DNA of 64,000 nucleotides from Laribacter hongkongensis DSM 14985 (GCF_000423285.1 NZ_AUHR01000005.1:1-64000), one strand, 5' to 3'. Positions 7,594 through 17,171 are shown, counted from the first letter of the stretch. Numbers and translations are program-made. Notes: a model not told the origin generated them from the sequence alone.

Positions 7594-9233
7594 TTACTTG
7601 GACGATTCGTCTATCCACACTGGTTTTCTCTCGCTTTCAATTGAAATAGCATCCGTTAGCGCTATGAACGAAGGAACTGCCACCCTCCGTAATTTTAGAA
7701 TCGCATGGTCATGAAAGACATTGATTACCTCAATTGCCCCTTGAAGGCGTATCCTAAACTCAGCCCTCTGGTCTATGGCGTTAACGTCGACTATGCAGTG
7801 CTCAACTGTATGCATTTCCTCTTCGACAGCCTCCACAACCCAACTATTATTTGAGCCAGACGATGCTAGTTCGAGTTTAAGGCTCTCGTGTTCGTCATTC
7901 AGTCGCACATCCTCTGCACGAATCTTATCCAACCGAGAAGCAACATCCGCAATTGTTATGGCGCCGACTTCAATCGCATTCAGCAGGTTTTGTTTCCTGG
8001 CTTCACAGTCAATTCGCTGAGCATCGATAGCTCTTATACGGTCCTCGATTTCCTGCCTCTGTGTTTCCATAGCTGGATTGTGCCCAGCCATGTAGAGGTG
8101 CTCCAACAAAGCTTGCATCAATGAGAGCCTTTTGGGTCGCTTATACCGACCACTGGTTCTGGCTTCGGCACCGAGCAACAATGTTTTGTAATTGATACGG
8201 TTGTCGCAGGTGGTGACACCATTGTTGGCGTTCATGCATGAATAGAAGAATTTGCCGATTTCATCCTGGCCAGCTTTTTATCCAATGTGAAAGTGCCACC
8301 GCAATATTCGCACTTCAACATGCCGGCAAGGAAATTACGGTAGCCCCCATCTGTGCGCCGCCCCTTAGGCGCCCGTTGGCTTAACAGCGACTGAACCTTC
8401 CAAAATAGTTCTTCGGTAATGGCTGCGGGATAATAATTCGGTATTGGAGGCCCAACAGGAATCATCTTTACGCCATCCATTACAAAAGCCTGGTATTCAC
8501 CGATAACAGACTTGGCACGCAGTAGCTTGGATACCCGACTTGGATACCAGCCTTTACTCTTTCGTCTAGAGGGTACTACACGTTTCTCAGTATTAAACCT
8601 GCGTGCAATAACGGTTGCGCCAATGCCTTTAGCTGCAAGTTCGAATATTTCCATGACGGTTGCTGCGTGTTCTGGGACTAACTCCCATCCATTGGCAGTT
8701 GGCCTCAACCATCCGGGTGGCACGTGACCAATCTTTGAAGCCCCTTCAGCCCTACGCTTCGCGTAGTGCCCTTGGAGCATTTCAGACTTTCGTCGGCTTT
8801 CCTCATGCCCTCGAACCAACATAACGGCAGCCATCATCAGTGCCGTCAAATCACGATTTAAGGTCTTTGAATCGTACAGGCGACCATCAGATACGGTGAC
8901 AACGCTAATGCCACACTGAACAAGGTCATTTAATAGATTGAACGCATCCATCGGTTCTGCGCGTGTTAGGCGGTCAAATGCCTCAATTGCGAGGATGGAG
9001 CCTTTTTCTATCTTTCCCTCTCTTGCTAGTGTCAAAAACTGGCCCAATGCCCCTGTACGAAGGTTGGTACCATCAAAAGCGGATTTGCCGCGGTCATCTA
9101 GTTGCAGCTCGGTGTCTATCACGTAACCGTGCTTATCTGCCCATTCCTGTGTTTTGTCTTTTTGGCGACGGATGCTGTCCCCCGTTGCCTGGGCTACATG
9201 GGAGAATCGTTTGTATGAATAGACTTTAGGCAT
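7594..9233 (-). pseudogene. Large serine recombinase (integrase) of the element, frameshifted
   Basis: Read as two frames, 8232-9233 (333 aa) and 7594-8235 (213 aa), this makes one recombinase of about 546 aa. The N-terminal resolvase domain has YKRFSHVAQATGDSIRRQ with catalytic Ser11, and EAFDRLTRAEPMD. The recombinase domain follows (IFELAAKGIGATVIARRFN, AITEELFWKVQSLL), then a zinc ribbon whose first half CEYCGG is in one frame and second half FFYSCMNANNGVTTC in the other, and a coiled coil (RQEIEDRIRAIDAQR). One A is missing near 8250-8256; GCAAAATTC would join the frames. The gene sits at the element edge beside attR, as integrases do. It would catalyse integration into acr3; as read it is inactive. 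Confidence 0.85.
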
Positions 9234-9250
9234 CGTCCACCTCAACTTTG

Positions 9251-9284
9251 TTGGTGGGGATGATAAACCAACTTCTTTGAACTG
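9251..9284 (+). other. Candidate attR of the acr3-integrated element
   Basis: TTGGTGGGGAT (9251-9261) is the inverse of the left arm ATCCCACCAA (354-363). It is followed by CCAACTTCTTTGAACTG (9268-9284), which reads NFFEL in the acr3 frame and continues as intact acr3. Joining the right arm to the left arm at the shared core gives an attP-like dyad with arms about 31 bp apart and its centre at the shared TT. It lies 18 bp upstream of the recombinase start. Confidence 0.6.
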
Positions 9285-9428
9285 GCCGTTGCCGCCGCCA
9301 TCAGCCTGTTCGGTTTCCAGTCCGGCGCGGCACTGGCCACCGTTGTCGGCGTACTGATCGAAGTGCCGGTCATGCTGCTGGTCGTCAAGGCCGTCAATAC
9401 CAGCAAAGGCTGGTACGAATCCCGCTAA
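9270..9428 (+). pseudogene. acr3: acr3, 3' fragment (right half of interrupted copy)
   Basis: From 9270 the frame reads [19 protein letters not shown], then [18 protein letters not shown] and [15 protein letters not shown]-stop (9426-9428), the C-terminal helices of Acr3. It continues the left fragment ending at NFFEL (345). No start codon or upstream part is present. It is followed 15 bp later by arsD, so the original operon order was acr3-arsD-arsA. Confidence 0.9.
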
Positions 9429-9443
9429 ACCAAGGAATCCTTC

Positions 9444-9812
9444 ATGAAAAAGCTCGAAGTCTTTGATCCGGCCATGTGCTGCTCCACCGGCGTTTGCGGT
9501 GTCGATGTTGATCCGGTACTGGCGCAATTCGCCAGCGATCTCAAGTGGCTGACCGGGCAAGGCGTGACGGTGGAACGCCACAATCTCGGACAGGAACCGC
9601 AGGCTTTTGCCGCGAATGCAGCCGTCGTCAAGGAAATGCAGGCCGGGATGGACCGCCTGCCGCTCCTGCTGGTCGAGGGCCAGGTGGTCTCCACCGGTCT
9701 GTATCCGACCCGGGCGCAACTGGCCCAGAAACTAGGCATCTCCATGGATGCCATGGACAAACCACATGCCAGACCGGGGGGCTGCTGCTGCAAACCCGGC
9801 GAACGCTGCTGA
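9444..9812 (+). CDS. arsD: ArsD arsenite metallochaperone
   Basis: A 122-aa protein with the ArsD hallmarks: Cys12-Cys13 and Cys18 in MCCSTGVCGVDVDP bind arsenite and hand it to ArsA, and there is a C-terminal Cys cluster (GGCCCKPGERC). The RBS AAGGAA precedes the ATG. It lies between the acr3 remnant and arsA, the usual order. The reading frame is intact, but its pump partners are not. With acr3 split upstream it has lost its original promoter and would rely on read-through or a cryptic promoter. Confidence 0.92.
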   Translation: MKKLEVFDPAMCCSTGVCGVDVDPVLAQFASDLKWLTGQGVTVERHNLGQEPQAFAANAAVVKEMQAGMDRLPLLLVEGQVVSTGLYPTRAQLAQKLGISMDAMDKPHARPGGCCCKPGERC

Positions 9813-9826
9813 AAGAGGATTGAAAC

Positions 9827-11347
9827 ATGGCATTTCTGACCACTCAGACCCGCTACCTGTTCTTTACATGCAAGGGTGGCGTCGGCAAAACCTCGATGTC
9901 GTGTGCCACCGGGCTGGCTCTGGCCGAAGCGGGCAAGAAGGTCCTGATCGTCAGCACCGACCCGGCTTCCAACCTGGATGAAGTGCTGGGTGTCGCTCTG
10001 GGCCAGCAGCCCGGGCCGGTTCCGTCAGTTCCGGGTCTGCGCGCCATGAACATCGACCCGGAAGCAGCAGCCCGTGCCTACCGTGAACGGATGGTGGCTC
10101 CTTACCGGGGCATTCTTCCGGATGCGGCCATCCACAGTATGGAAGAACAGTTTTCCGGTGCCTGTACCGTGGAGATCGCGGCTTTTGACGAATTTTCGAA
10201 GCTTCTGGGCGATCCGGCCATCACGGCGGATTTCGACTATGTCATCTTTGATACGGCTCTGACCGGACACACCCTGCGTCTGCTGACCCTGCCGTCAGCC
10301 TGGACCGAATTCATTGCCTCGGCGACCGGTGGCGCATCCTGCCTCGGGCCACTGGCTGGCCTGGAACAGCAGAAAACCCTGTATGCAGCCACGATGGCGC
10401 GTCTGTCGGATGCGGGTGAAACCACCGTCATCCTGGTCAGTCGCCCGGAACAGTCCGCCCTGCGCGAAGCCGAGCGCACCCGTGGCGAACAGGCCGGGCT
10501 GGGCGTGACCAACCTGCGGCTCATCATCAATGGCCTGTTTGCCGATGCAGCCGGAACGGATCCTGTCGCTCGGGCCATGGCCGGACGGGCCAGCGAGGCA
10601 CTGACCGGCATGCCGGTCATGCTGGGCCGGCTGCCGCGCATGACGGTGCCTTTCCTGCCGCTCGGCACGGTAGGGCTGGATGCCCTGCGGCTGGTCGCGC
10701 ACCCGGAGCGGATACCGGCACCTGTCGTGCCCGTCAGCCCCCCGCAAACCGTTCTTCCGGGCGGTATGGGGCCGCTGGTGGAGCAGATCGCCCGCAACGG
10801 CCGCGGGGTGATCATGACCATGAGCAAGAGCGGTGTGGGCAAGACCACCGTTGCTGCCGCGATTGCCGTGAATCTTGCCCGGAACGGACATAAAGTGGTT
10901 CTGTCCACGACTGATCCGGCAGCACATGTTGCCAGCACCCTTGACGGCCGGATCGACGGCCTGACCGTGACCCGGATTGATCTGGCGGCGGAAGTGGCGC
11001 AATACACGGCCGAGGTGCTGGGCAAAACCGCTTCGCAGCTCGACAGCAGCGGGCTGGCCATGCTGGAGGAAGACCTGCGCTCCCCCTGCACGGAAGAAAT
11101 CGCCGTGTTCCGGGCTTTTGCACGTACGGTGGCCGAGGGCAAGTTTTCATGGGCCTCCTGGGCGGATTGCCGGTTTGATGTGCCCGGACGGCTGGCTGGC
11201 GGGGGCGGGACACCGGTCGGGTTCAGGCCGGCGAGCGGGGCGGAGATGTCCGGCAGATGGACCGGAGCCCGGGGCGTGGCTATGGTGCATCGGCAGCAAG
11301 CCGGCCGGCAGTCTCCTGCCATGTGTGTGTCTTTATCAGGTGCTTGA
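9827..11347 (+). pseudogene. arsA: ArsA arsenite-pump ATPase, 3' truncated
   Basis: ArsA has two ATPase halves and normally about 580 aa. Here ArsA-like sequence stops near residue 440 (about 11143, after FARTVAEGKF) and a non-homologous tail runs to 11347. The arsenite-binding cysteine regions FSGACTVEIAAF, GGASCLGPLAG and SPCTEEIAVF are present. Nucleotide sites are altered from the family norm: the first P-loop reads TCKGGVGKTS (usually GKGGVGKT), the second SKSGVGKTT, and the signature reads DTALTGHTLRLL where DTAPTGHT is usual. Truncation plus three such changes indicate a decaying gene. It follows arsD by 14 bp with RBS GAGGA. Confidence 0.85.
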
Positions 11348-11398
11348 CCTTCAAGCCAGCTTCAATCTTATCGTGCTGCTTCGTACATGCGGGAGATC

Positions 11399-12630
11399 AT
11401 GATGAGTCCTTTTGTGTCTTTGCAGCTGCCCAACGGGGTCATGTTGCCAAACCGTCTTGCCAAGGCTGCGATGGAGGAAGGCATGGCCGACCGGGATCAT
11501 GCGCCATCCGGCGCGCTGATCCGTCTTTACCAAACATGGGCACAATGTGGTGCGGGCCTGCTGATTACCGGCAACGTCATGGTGGACGGCCGGGCGATGA
11601 CCGGGCCGGGAGCAGTGGTTCTGGAGTCGTTGCAATTCCGGGAGCGGTTTGAAAAGTGGTCTGCGGCTGCGCGGGTACAAGGTGCGCACATCTGGATGCA
11701 GATCAATCATCCTAGTCGCCAGGTGCCTGCTGCGCTGGGGCAGGAGGCGATTGCACCTTCTGCCGTGGCGATGCAGCTGGGAAGTTTTTCCCGACAGTTC
11801 GACATGCCGCGCACCATGACGGAGGCCGATGTCCAGGATGTCATCGCCCGCTTTGTCAGGACTGCGCAGCTGGCGGAGCAGTGCGGCTTTACCGGTGTGC
11901 AGGTCCACGCGGCACATGGTTACCTGATTAGCCACCCTTGCCAACAAGCGCACTGACCGCTGGGGTGGCAGCCTGGAAAACCGGGCCCGTTTGCTGCGGG
12001 TCATCGTGTCGGGAATACGGCAGGTCGTCGGGCCGGATTTTGCCGTTTCGGTCAAGATCAACTCGGCTGATTTCCAGCGGGGTGGCTTTGACGTTGATGA
12101 TGCGAAGCAGGTCGTTGCCATGCTGGATCTGCTTGGTGTTGACCTGATCGAACTGTCTGGCGGGAGTTATGAGGCGCCTGCCATGCACGGGCAGGCCCGT
12201 GATGGCCGTACCCTGGCCCGCGAGGCTTATTTTCTGGAGTTTGCCCGGGACATTGCATCGGTCGCCCGGATGCCGGTCATGGTGACGGGGGGGCATTCGC
12301 CGTTACCCGGTGGCGGAACAGGTGTTGGACAGCGGTATTGCGGTGGCCGGTATGGCTACCGCACTGGTGATTGATCCGCAATTGCCGAATGCCTGGCGTG
12401 CTGATACGACCGTGACAGCCCGGCTGCATGCTGCCGGCTGGAAAAACAAGGTATTGGCTTCGGTTGCCTACATGGCGCAGGTGAAATACCAGCTGCGCCG
12501 TCTTGGCAAGGGCAAGCCTGCCCGTCCCGGTATTTCTCCGGCAATTGCGCTGCTTGGGCAGCAATGGCATGACCGGATCGGGACCATCCGGTATCGCCGC
12601 TGGATCGTCAGGAGGACTGCTGTTTCATAA
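11399..12630 (+). pseudogene. Old yellow enzyme-family NADH:flavin oxidoreductase, two frame disruptions
   Basis: The N-terminal part (SLQLPNGVMLPNRLAKAAME, then QINHPSRQ and GVQVHAAHGYLIS) is an OYE/2,4-dienoyl-CoA reductase-type flavoprotein. After GYLIS at about 11930 the expected QFLSP codons are missing and the frame changes. It resumes as PLANKRTDRWGGSLENRARL to VTGG, then a seven-G run at 12286-12292 (six expected) shifts the frame again to IRRYPVAEQVLDSGIAVAG and on to the stop at 12630. A repaired gene would be about 410 aa. Substrate is unknown. The damage is independent of the acr3 element but adjacent to the degraded ars genes. Confidence 0.85.
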
Positions 12631-13028
12631 TTCTGGTGGATGATTTGCCAGTCGGATGGATATCGGTATGACAAATGTTTTTTTGTCAGAAGGATACCGG
12701 GCATTCAAAACAAGGAAATAGTAGAGCTGGCTGGAAAAACAAATTCAAGACCCGCTGGTGAGCACGGATGGTTTGGATTGGGACCCGGATGCTTTTCGGT
12801 GCCCTTTAAAAACTGTCATCCTGTTGTTTTCGGGCTGGGACATAAGGTTTTTTCTGACAAGATATGACACAGTTCCATCCGGGCTGACCAATTCGTGCCT
12901 TCAGGTTTGTCAGTATCTCTTTTTAGTTTCATGTCATTTTTATGGTGGCATGCAAAGCGTAAACAAATGGTTGCTTTATGGCTGCGATGGCCAAAAGACA
13001 GTGATGATCTTTTAAGGTGAGTGTGCAA
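12631..13028. other. Gene-free stretch before the methyltransferase
   Basis: About 400 bp, lower in GC than the flanks, with only short unsupported reading frames. AAGG lies at 13014-13017 as the methyltransferase RBS. No repeat, hairpin or RNA gene was recognised. Confidence 0.5.
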
Positions 13029-13760
13029 ATGGCGCAAAACATTTATGACCAGCAACATTTTTTTGACAACTATGCCCGGTTGCCCAGATCCGTGCATGGA
13101 TTGTCAGGTGCTCCGGAATGGGCGGAATTGCGCGCCATGCTTCCATCCCTGCAGGGCAAGGATGTGGTGGATTTAGGCTGTGGATATGGCTGGTTTTGCC
13201 GCTATGCCGTTGAACACGGAGCGGCATCCGTTTCTGGACTGGACTTGTCCAGGAAAATGCTGGAGCGCGCGCAGGCACTCACCAATAGCGAAGCAATTAC
13301 GTACCAGTGCTGTGATCTGGAACAGCTGTCGTTGCCTGCGCAGTCTTTTGATCTGGCATACAGCTCGCTTGCCCTTCATTACCTTCGTGACATTAATCGC
13401 TTTTTTGATTGTTTGTCGCAGGCAGTCCGTCCGGACGGGTGGCTGGTGGTTTCCATGGAGCATCCGGTCTATACCTGCCCGGAGAGGCAGGAGTGGGGCG
13501 TTGACAGCATGGGGAAACGCTCATGGATGGTGAACCAGTATCAGGAGGAAGGAGAGAGGGTAAGCAACTGGCTGGCAGATGGAGTCAGGAAACATCATCG
13601 CACGCTGGGTACAACCCTTAATGCCGTAATCCATGCAGGCTTTGACTTGCGGCATGTCCGGGAATGGGGACCGGACGATGCACAAATTGCAGAACAGCCG
13701 GCTCTGGCGGAAGAGGCTGAGCGTCCCATGCTGCTGCTGTTTTCAGCACAAAAACGCTGA
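13029..13760 (+). CDS. Class I SAM-dependent methyltransferase
   Basis: A 243-aa protein with a Methyltransf_11-type fold: motif I VVDLGCGYGWFC, motif II GLDLSRKMLERA, and FDLAYSSLALHYL then LSQAVRPDGWLVVSMEHP. The substrate is unknown; small-molecule methylation is most likely in this family. The ATG at 13029 is preferred, with AAGGTGA 9-15 bases upstream; GTG codons at 13017 and 13023 are alternatives. It is monocistronic, in a lower-GC patch with long empty flanks. Confidence 0.85.
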   Translation: MAQNIYDQQHFFDNYARLPRSVHGLSGAPEWAELRAMLPSLQGKDVVDLGCGYGWFCRYAVEHGAASVSGLDLSRKMLERAQALTNSEAITYQCCDLEQLSLPAQSFDLAYSSLALHYLRDINRFFDCLSQAVRPDGWLVVSMEHPVYTCPERQEWGVDSMGKRSWMVNQYQEEGERVSNWLADGVRKHHRTLGTTLNAVIHAGFDLRHVREWGPDDAQIAEQPALAEEAERPMLLLFSAQKR

Positions 13761-14432
13761 GGGTGCAGGTCTGGCAGTGAGCCAGGCCTGTCTATTTATT
13801 TCGCGGTTTATCCAGAAACCGTTTATCCACAATGGCTCATGATTTGTCGTTGGTACGGCGTCCGGATCATCAGGGATCGGGACATGTAGCAAAATGATGC
13901 ATGGTCAATCCGGCAATCACACCCATTCGTCAATGTTGGCGCCGGTATTGTTTGAACCTGAACCTTGTGGTGCTCGCTGCGTGTTTTTTGCGAGTCTTGT
14001 GATGATTGCCCCTGTTCAGCTTTTAGTTGGGCAATCCGTTGCAAGCCTGATCCAGCAGCGTCGTGCCTTGGGGGCGGCTGGACGTTGCGGTTGCCTGAAG
14101 CTTTCGTGAAGCCAGCACAAAGCATCTGGACAGTAGAGATGGATGAAAACCGGGCTAGGCAAGCGCGGTGTATTTGAACTCGTGCACGAATGGACTGTAG
14201 CTGGGCAATGAATCGTTGGTGAGCATGCCGCTATTCCTGTCCGGGGGGCATGATGGCAGATACGGTGCCTGCTGACCGTGATGGTAAAGCTTCGTGTGGG
14301 CCGATGTGTTGTTGTCACCATCGTTGTCAGTCCAAAAACTTAAGCCAGATCAAGGTTGCTACAAATAGCCATGCCGGGATTTGTTCTGGATACTGATAGC
14401 CTCTGGTTAACCGGACTTGATGGAGGCTGTTT
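13761..14432. other. Long stretch with no recognisable gene
   Basis: About 670 bp. Reading frames on both strands are short, mutually overlapping and lack family motifs or convincing RBS. A GGAGG at 14421-14425 serves the next gene. It may contain decayed coding sequence, but none could be identified. Confidence 0.45.
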
Positions 14433-14972
14433 GTGAAACATATCCCGTACTGCACGTTTTCGATAAAAATGGCTATCAATGCAGCATGCAATAGCAGATA
14501 CCTGATCTCCTTGTTAGTACTGTCCGTTGCATCTGGATGTGCTTCTCTGGAGGATTTCCGGAAAATGGCTCCGGAACAGAGGGCCAGGATGGTGTGTGAA
14601 AGTCGGCCTGATTATCTGGAGTTGCAAAGAAAGATCCGGGATTTTGAGCAGAGGATTACCGATATTGATGAGGCACTGAGAAAAGGAATCAGGAATTACC
14701 GTCAATGTGAGCAGGTCAAGGTATATGGTGACAGAGTTACAACCTGTACCACGGCAGGTAACACCACGCAATGCAGGGAAAGCCGGCCTGAACGCTTTGA
14801 AAAGCGGTGTGTTGATGTGCTGGTTCCAGTTGATCCTAGACAGGAAAAGGAAAACAGAAAAGAGTGGATGGCTGAAAAAAACACTCTTCAGGAGCAGGCC
14901 GGTAATGTTTATGGATCTTGCTACAAGATAGTGGTCAAAATGAATGCTGAGGATGCTTATGGGCTTTATTGA
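14433..14972 (+). CDS. Putative lipoprotein, uncharacterised
   Basis: A 179-aa product from GTG 14433 (GGAGG eight bases upstream) or, less likely, ATG 14469. The N-terminus has a signal segment LISLLVLSVASGC with a lipobox-type cleavage before Cys36, so it is probably exported and lipid-anchored. The mature part is charged and helical (LQRKIRDFEQRITDIDEAL) and contains several cysteines (CEQVKVYGDRVTTC, TTQC, KRC, GSC) that could form disulfides. No family was recognised. It lies between an empty stretch and a TSUP exporter gene in lower-GC DNA. Confidence 0.65.
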   Translation: MKHIPYCTFSIKMAINAACNSRYLISLLVLSVASGCASLEDFRKMAPEQRARMVCESRPDYLELQRKIRDFEQRITDIDEALRKGIRNYRQCEQVKVYGDRVTTCTTAGNTTQCRESRPERFEKRCVDVLVPVDPRQEKENRKEWMAEKNTLQEQAGNVYGSCYKIVVKMNAEDAYGLY

Positions 14973-15132
14973 ATATTGGTTGCCGGTTTTTTCGGCAGGC
15001 GCCAACTTTGGGTTTGCTGTGTCATGCGCCACACTTTTTGTATGAAAAAGCATTTTTATTGATATTTTTTTGATTTTGTAATGACGCGGTGATAATCAAG
15101 GTCTTTCTGGAGTGCGAGAGAAAGGCTTGATC

Positions 15133-15882
15133 ATGTTGATGTACCTCTCTTGGGTGGATTTGTCTGTAGTTTTTCTGACTGTTTTTGCTGCGTATGTGAT
15201 TTTCGGGATCGCTGGATTTGGAACGTCGCTTGTTGCCACTCCCGTCCTTGCCATGGTTGTTCCGTTGGGGAAAATAGTTCCGTTGCTGGCTCTGATGGAT
15301 ATGTGTGCTGCAACAGGCAATTTTTTAAAAGATGGCCGAAAGGCCGAGTTGCATGAACTCAAGCGTTTGATCCCATTCATGATTTCGGGCAGCATGATTG
15401 GTGCGGCTATCTTGTTGTATGCACGGCCTGATACTCTTGTGTTGGCTCTTGGCCTGTTTGTTGTGGCTTATGCTGTCTATGCTTTGGCTGGCATTCATCC
15501 TCACCGGAAATTTTTGCCAGGAGCTGCCATTCCATTTGGACTAGTTGGTGGTGTGTTCAGTGCCTTGTTTGGTACGGGAGGGCTGTTTTATGCAATTTAT
15601 CTGTCTGGACGGATCGAGAAAACAGACCGTCTGAGGATAACCCAGAGCACTTTGATCGGTCTGGCGACAATGACCCGTGCGATCCTGTTCCTGCTTGCTG
15701 GCATATACATGGATACCTCATTGCTGCTGTTGGCATTGATGCTTGCTCCAGCCATGATTTTGGGTATGTTGACTGGAAGGCATGTTTCGATTCGCTTGAG
15801 TAGGGAGCAATTCATGCGCGTTATTCATTATGTGGTGTTGATGTCAGGATTGATGTTGCTTGGCCGTTATTTCAGTGGTTGA
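15133..15882 (+). CDS. TSUP (TauE/SafE) family membrane transporter
   Basis: A 249-aa integral membrane protein with about eight hydrophobic helices. The TSUP signature appears in IFGIAGFGTSLVATPVLAM near the N-terminus and is repeated as GLVGGVFSALFGTGGLF in the second half, the usual internal duplication. The family exports sulfite, sulfonates or similar anions; the substrate here is unknown. The ATG at 15133 with AAAGG seven bases upstream is chosen over GTG 15112. The 160 bp after it is AT-rich with no gene seen. Confidence 0.85.
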   Translation: MLMYLSWVDLSVVFLTVFAAYVIFGIAGFGTSLVATPVLAMVVPLGKIVPLLALMDMCAATGNFLKDGRKAELHELKRLIPFMISGSMIGAAILLYARPDTLVLALGLFVVAYAVYALAGIHPHRKFLPGAAIPFGLVGGVFSALFGTGGLFYAIYLSGRIEKTDRLRITQSTLIGLATMTRAILFLLAGIYMDTSLLLLALMLAPAMILGMLTGRHVSIRLSREQFMRVIHYVVLMSGLMLLGRYFSG

Positions 15883-16053
15883 TATTCAATGGCTTGCGTC
15901 TGTTTTTGGATTGATAATTGCATCAAGCATGTTGCATGAAATTTTTTGGTGTCTTTTTTGATTGATTATGTATTTTCTTGAAAAAAAGTATCTGTTCAAG
16001 GTCTGCGTGTTTCCGTGTTGATGACGATGGAAAATTTCAAAAAGGCTACATGA

Positions 16054-16647
16054 ATGCTGGATGTAAAGCCGGTCGAGTTGCAGGGAAAGCATGTCAGGCT
16101 TGTCCCTTTGTCTCGTGATTACCTGCTTGGTCTGCTCGAAGCGGTGGCGGATGGTGAGCTGTGGAAGCTTTGGTATACGGCTGTTCCTGCTTCAGCAGGC
16201 ATGGGCGATGAAATCGACCGTCGTTTGCGTTTGCAGGCGGAGGGACGGATGCTGCCGTTTGCCGTACTGGATGCCGGAGGACAGGCTGTCGGCATGACGA
16301 CCTACATGAATATTGATGCGGGAAATCACCGGCTGGAAATAGGGTCGACCTGGTACCGCAAGAGCGTGCAGCGCAGCCCGGTGAACACCGAGTGCAAGCT
16401 GTTGCTGCTGAAGCATGCATTCGAGCAGCTGGGGTGCATCGCTGTGGAGTTCCGGACGCACTGGCTCAATCATGCCAGCCGGAATGCAATAGAACGCTTG
16501 GGTGCCCGGCTGGACGGTGTGCTGCGCAGCCATCTTGTCCTGCCGGACGGTAGTGTGCGCGATACCTGTGTCTACAGCATCCTCTGTCAGGAGTGGCCTG
16601 CCGTGCAGCAACATCTTGCTTATCAACTGACCAGGCCCCGTGACTGA
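16054..16647 (+). CDS. GNAT-family N-acetyltransferase (RimJ/RimL-like)
   Basis: A 197-aa protein beginning KPVELQGKHVRLVPLSRDYL, the usual opening of RimJ/RimL-type GNAT proteins. It continues with the core strand IGSTWYRKSVQRSPVNTE and a C-terminal ASRNAIERLGARLDGVLR, where the acetyl-CoA-binding helix and the last strand lie. Such enzymes acetylate protein N-termini or small amines; the target is unknown. A weak AAGG lies ten bases upstream. An ATG four bases upstream (16050) is out of frame. Confidence 0.85.
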   Translation: MLDVKPVELQGKHVRLVPLSRDYLLGLLEAVADGELWKLWYTAVPASAGMGDEIDRRLRLQAEGRMLPFAVLDAGGQAVGMTTYMNIDAGNHRLEIGSTWYRKSVQRSPVNTECKLLLLKHAFEQLGCIAVEFRTHWLNHASRNAIERLGARLDGVLRSHLVLPDGSVRDTCVYSILCQEWPAVQQHLAYQLTRPRD

Positions 16648-16925
16648 GCTATGCACTGTAGTGCTTTCATTGGAGGTGCCTGCCACCAGGAGATGCAGGA
16701 GGTTGCCCGGCCGGTCCGTGTCTTTAGTGCAACCACTTGCCGATTGTATTTGCCACACAGGCAAATGACGTGTAACGTATTGCCTGCGATTTTTAAGTAG
16801 TGTTGTTGTTTTGTCGGTTTCGTTCCCGCGGTTTAGCGGTATCAATCCACCATTCGTACCGCGCCAGCTTGAAACTCGCCTTTCTTGGGGCTTTGCCCTG
16901 TCACTAGTTTACGGAGAGTCAAGAT
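16648..16925. promoter_or_regulatory. Long leader region of the cold-shock gene
   Basis: About 280 bp with no gene, ending in TACGGAGAGTCAAGAT just before the csp ATG. Cold-shock genes of the CspA family usually carry a long structured 5' untranslated leader that controls translation with temperature. A leader of similar size is possible here, but the transcription start cannot be placed from sequence. Confidence 0.35.
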
Positions 16926-17129
16926 ATGGCAACCGGTATCGTCAAATGGTTCAATGAGTCCAAGGGTTTTGGTTTTATCTCCCCCGATGAAGGTGGTGAA
17001 GACCTGTTCGCTCACTTCTCTGCCATCCAGTCCAAGGGTTTCAAGACTCTGGCTGAAGGTCAGCGCGTGTCGTTCGATGTAACGACCGGACCGAAAGGCA
17101 AGCAGGCCAGCAACATCCAGCCGGCCTGA
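16926..17129 (+). CDS. cspA: CspA-family cold-shock protein
   Basis: A 67-aa single cold-shock domain protein. RNP1 reads KGFGFI and RNP2 DLFAHF, with the aromatic residues that stack on single-stranded RNA or DNA. The ends match the family ([17 protein letters not shown] to the short Gln-Pro-Ala tail). It acts as an RNA chaperone. GGAGAG precedes the ATG by about nine bases. A hairpin terminator follows at 17141. The next gene is an IF-1 homologue, another cold-linked translation factor. Confidence 0.95.
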   Translation: MATGIVKWFNESKGFGFISPDEGGEDLFAHFSAIQSKGFKTLAEGQRVSFDVTTGPKGKQASNIQPA

Positions 17130-17140
17130 TGCCTAAATGC

Positions 17141-17170
17141 CACCCGGCCACTGGCCGGGTGTTTCATTTC
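17141..17170 (+). terminator. Terminator after csp
   Basis: CACCCGGCC and GGCCGGGTG pair perfectly around a four-base ACTG loop (17141-17161), followed by TTTCATTTC. Confidence 0.7.
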
Positions 17171-17171
17171 A

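Larger units (their letters stand above)
338..9277. mobile_element. Integrative mobilisable element inserted in acr3 (about 8.9 kb)
   Basis: The two halves of one acr3 gene lie at 143-354 and 9270-9428, and everything between is foreign to it. Contents in order: a second acr3 copy, an att-like junction, an AIPR defence gene, a serine resolvase with a dyad, a Rep_1 replication gene, mobC, mobA with an overprinted mobB-like gene, and a large serine recombinase whose start sits 18 bp inside the right arm. Base composition varies (AIPR segment AT-rich, rep/mob GC-rich), so it is a mosaic. There are no conjugation (type IV secretion) genes, so transfer would need a helper. Recombinase, rep and AIPR all carry frame disruptions, so the element may now be immobile. 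Confidence 0.75.

Noticed and set aside
13823-14321. Minus-strand frames of about 100 codons between the methyltransferase and the lipoprotein
   Set aside because: They overlap one another in different frames, have no RBS and no recognisable domain.
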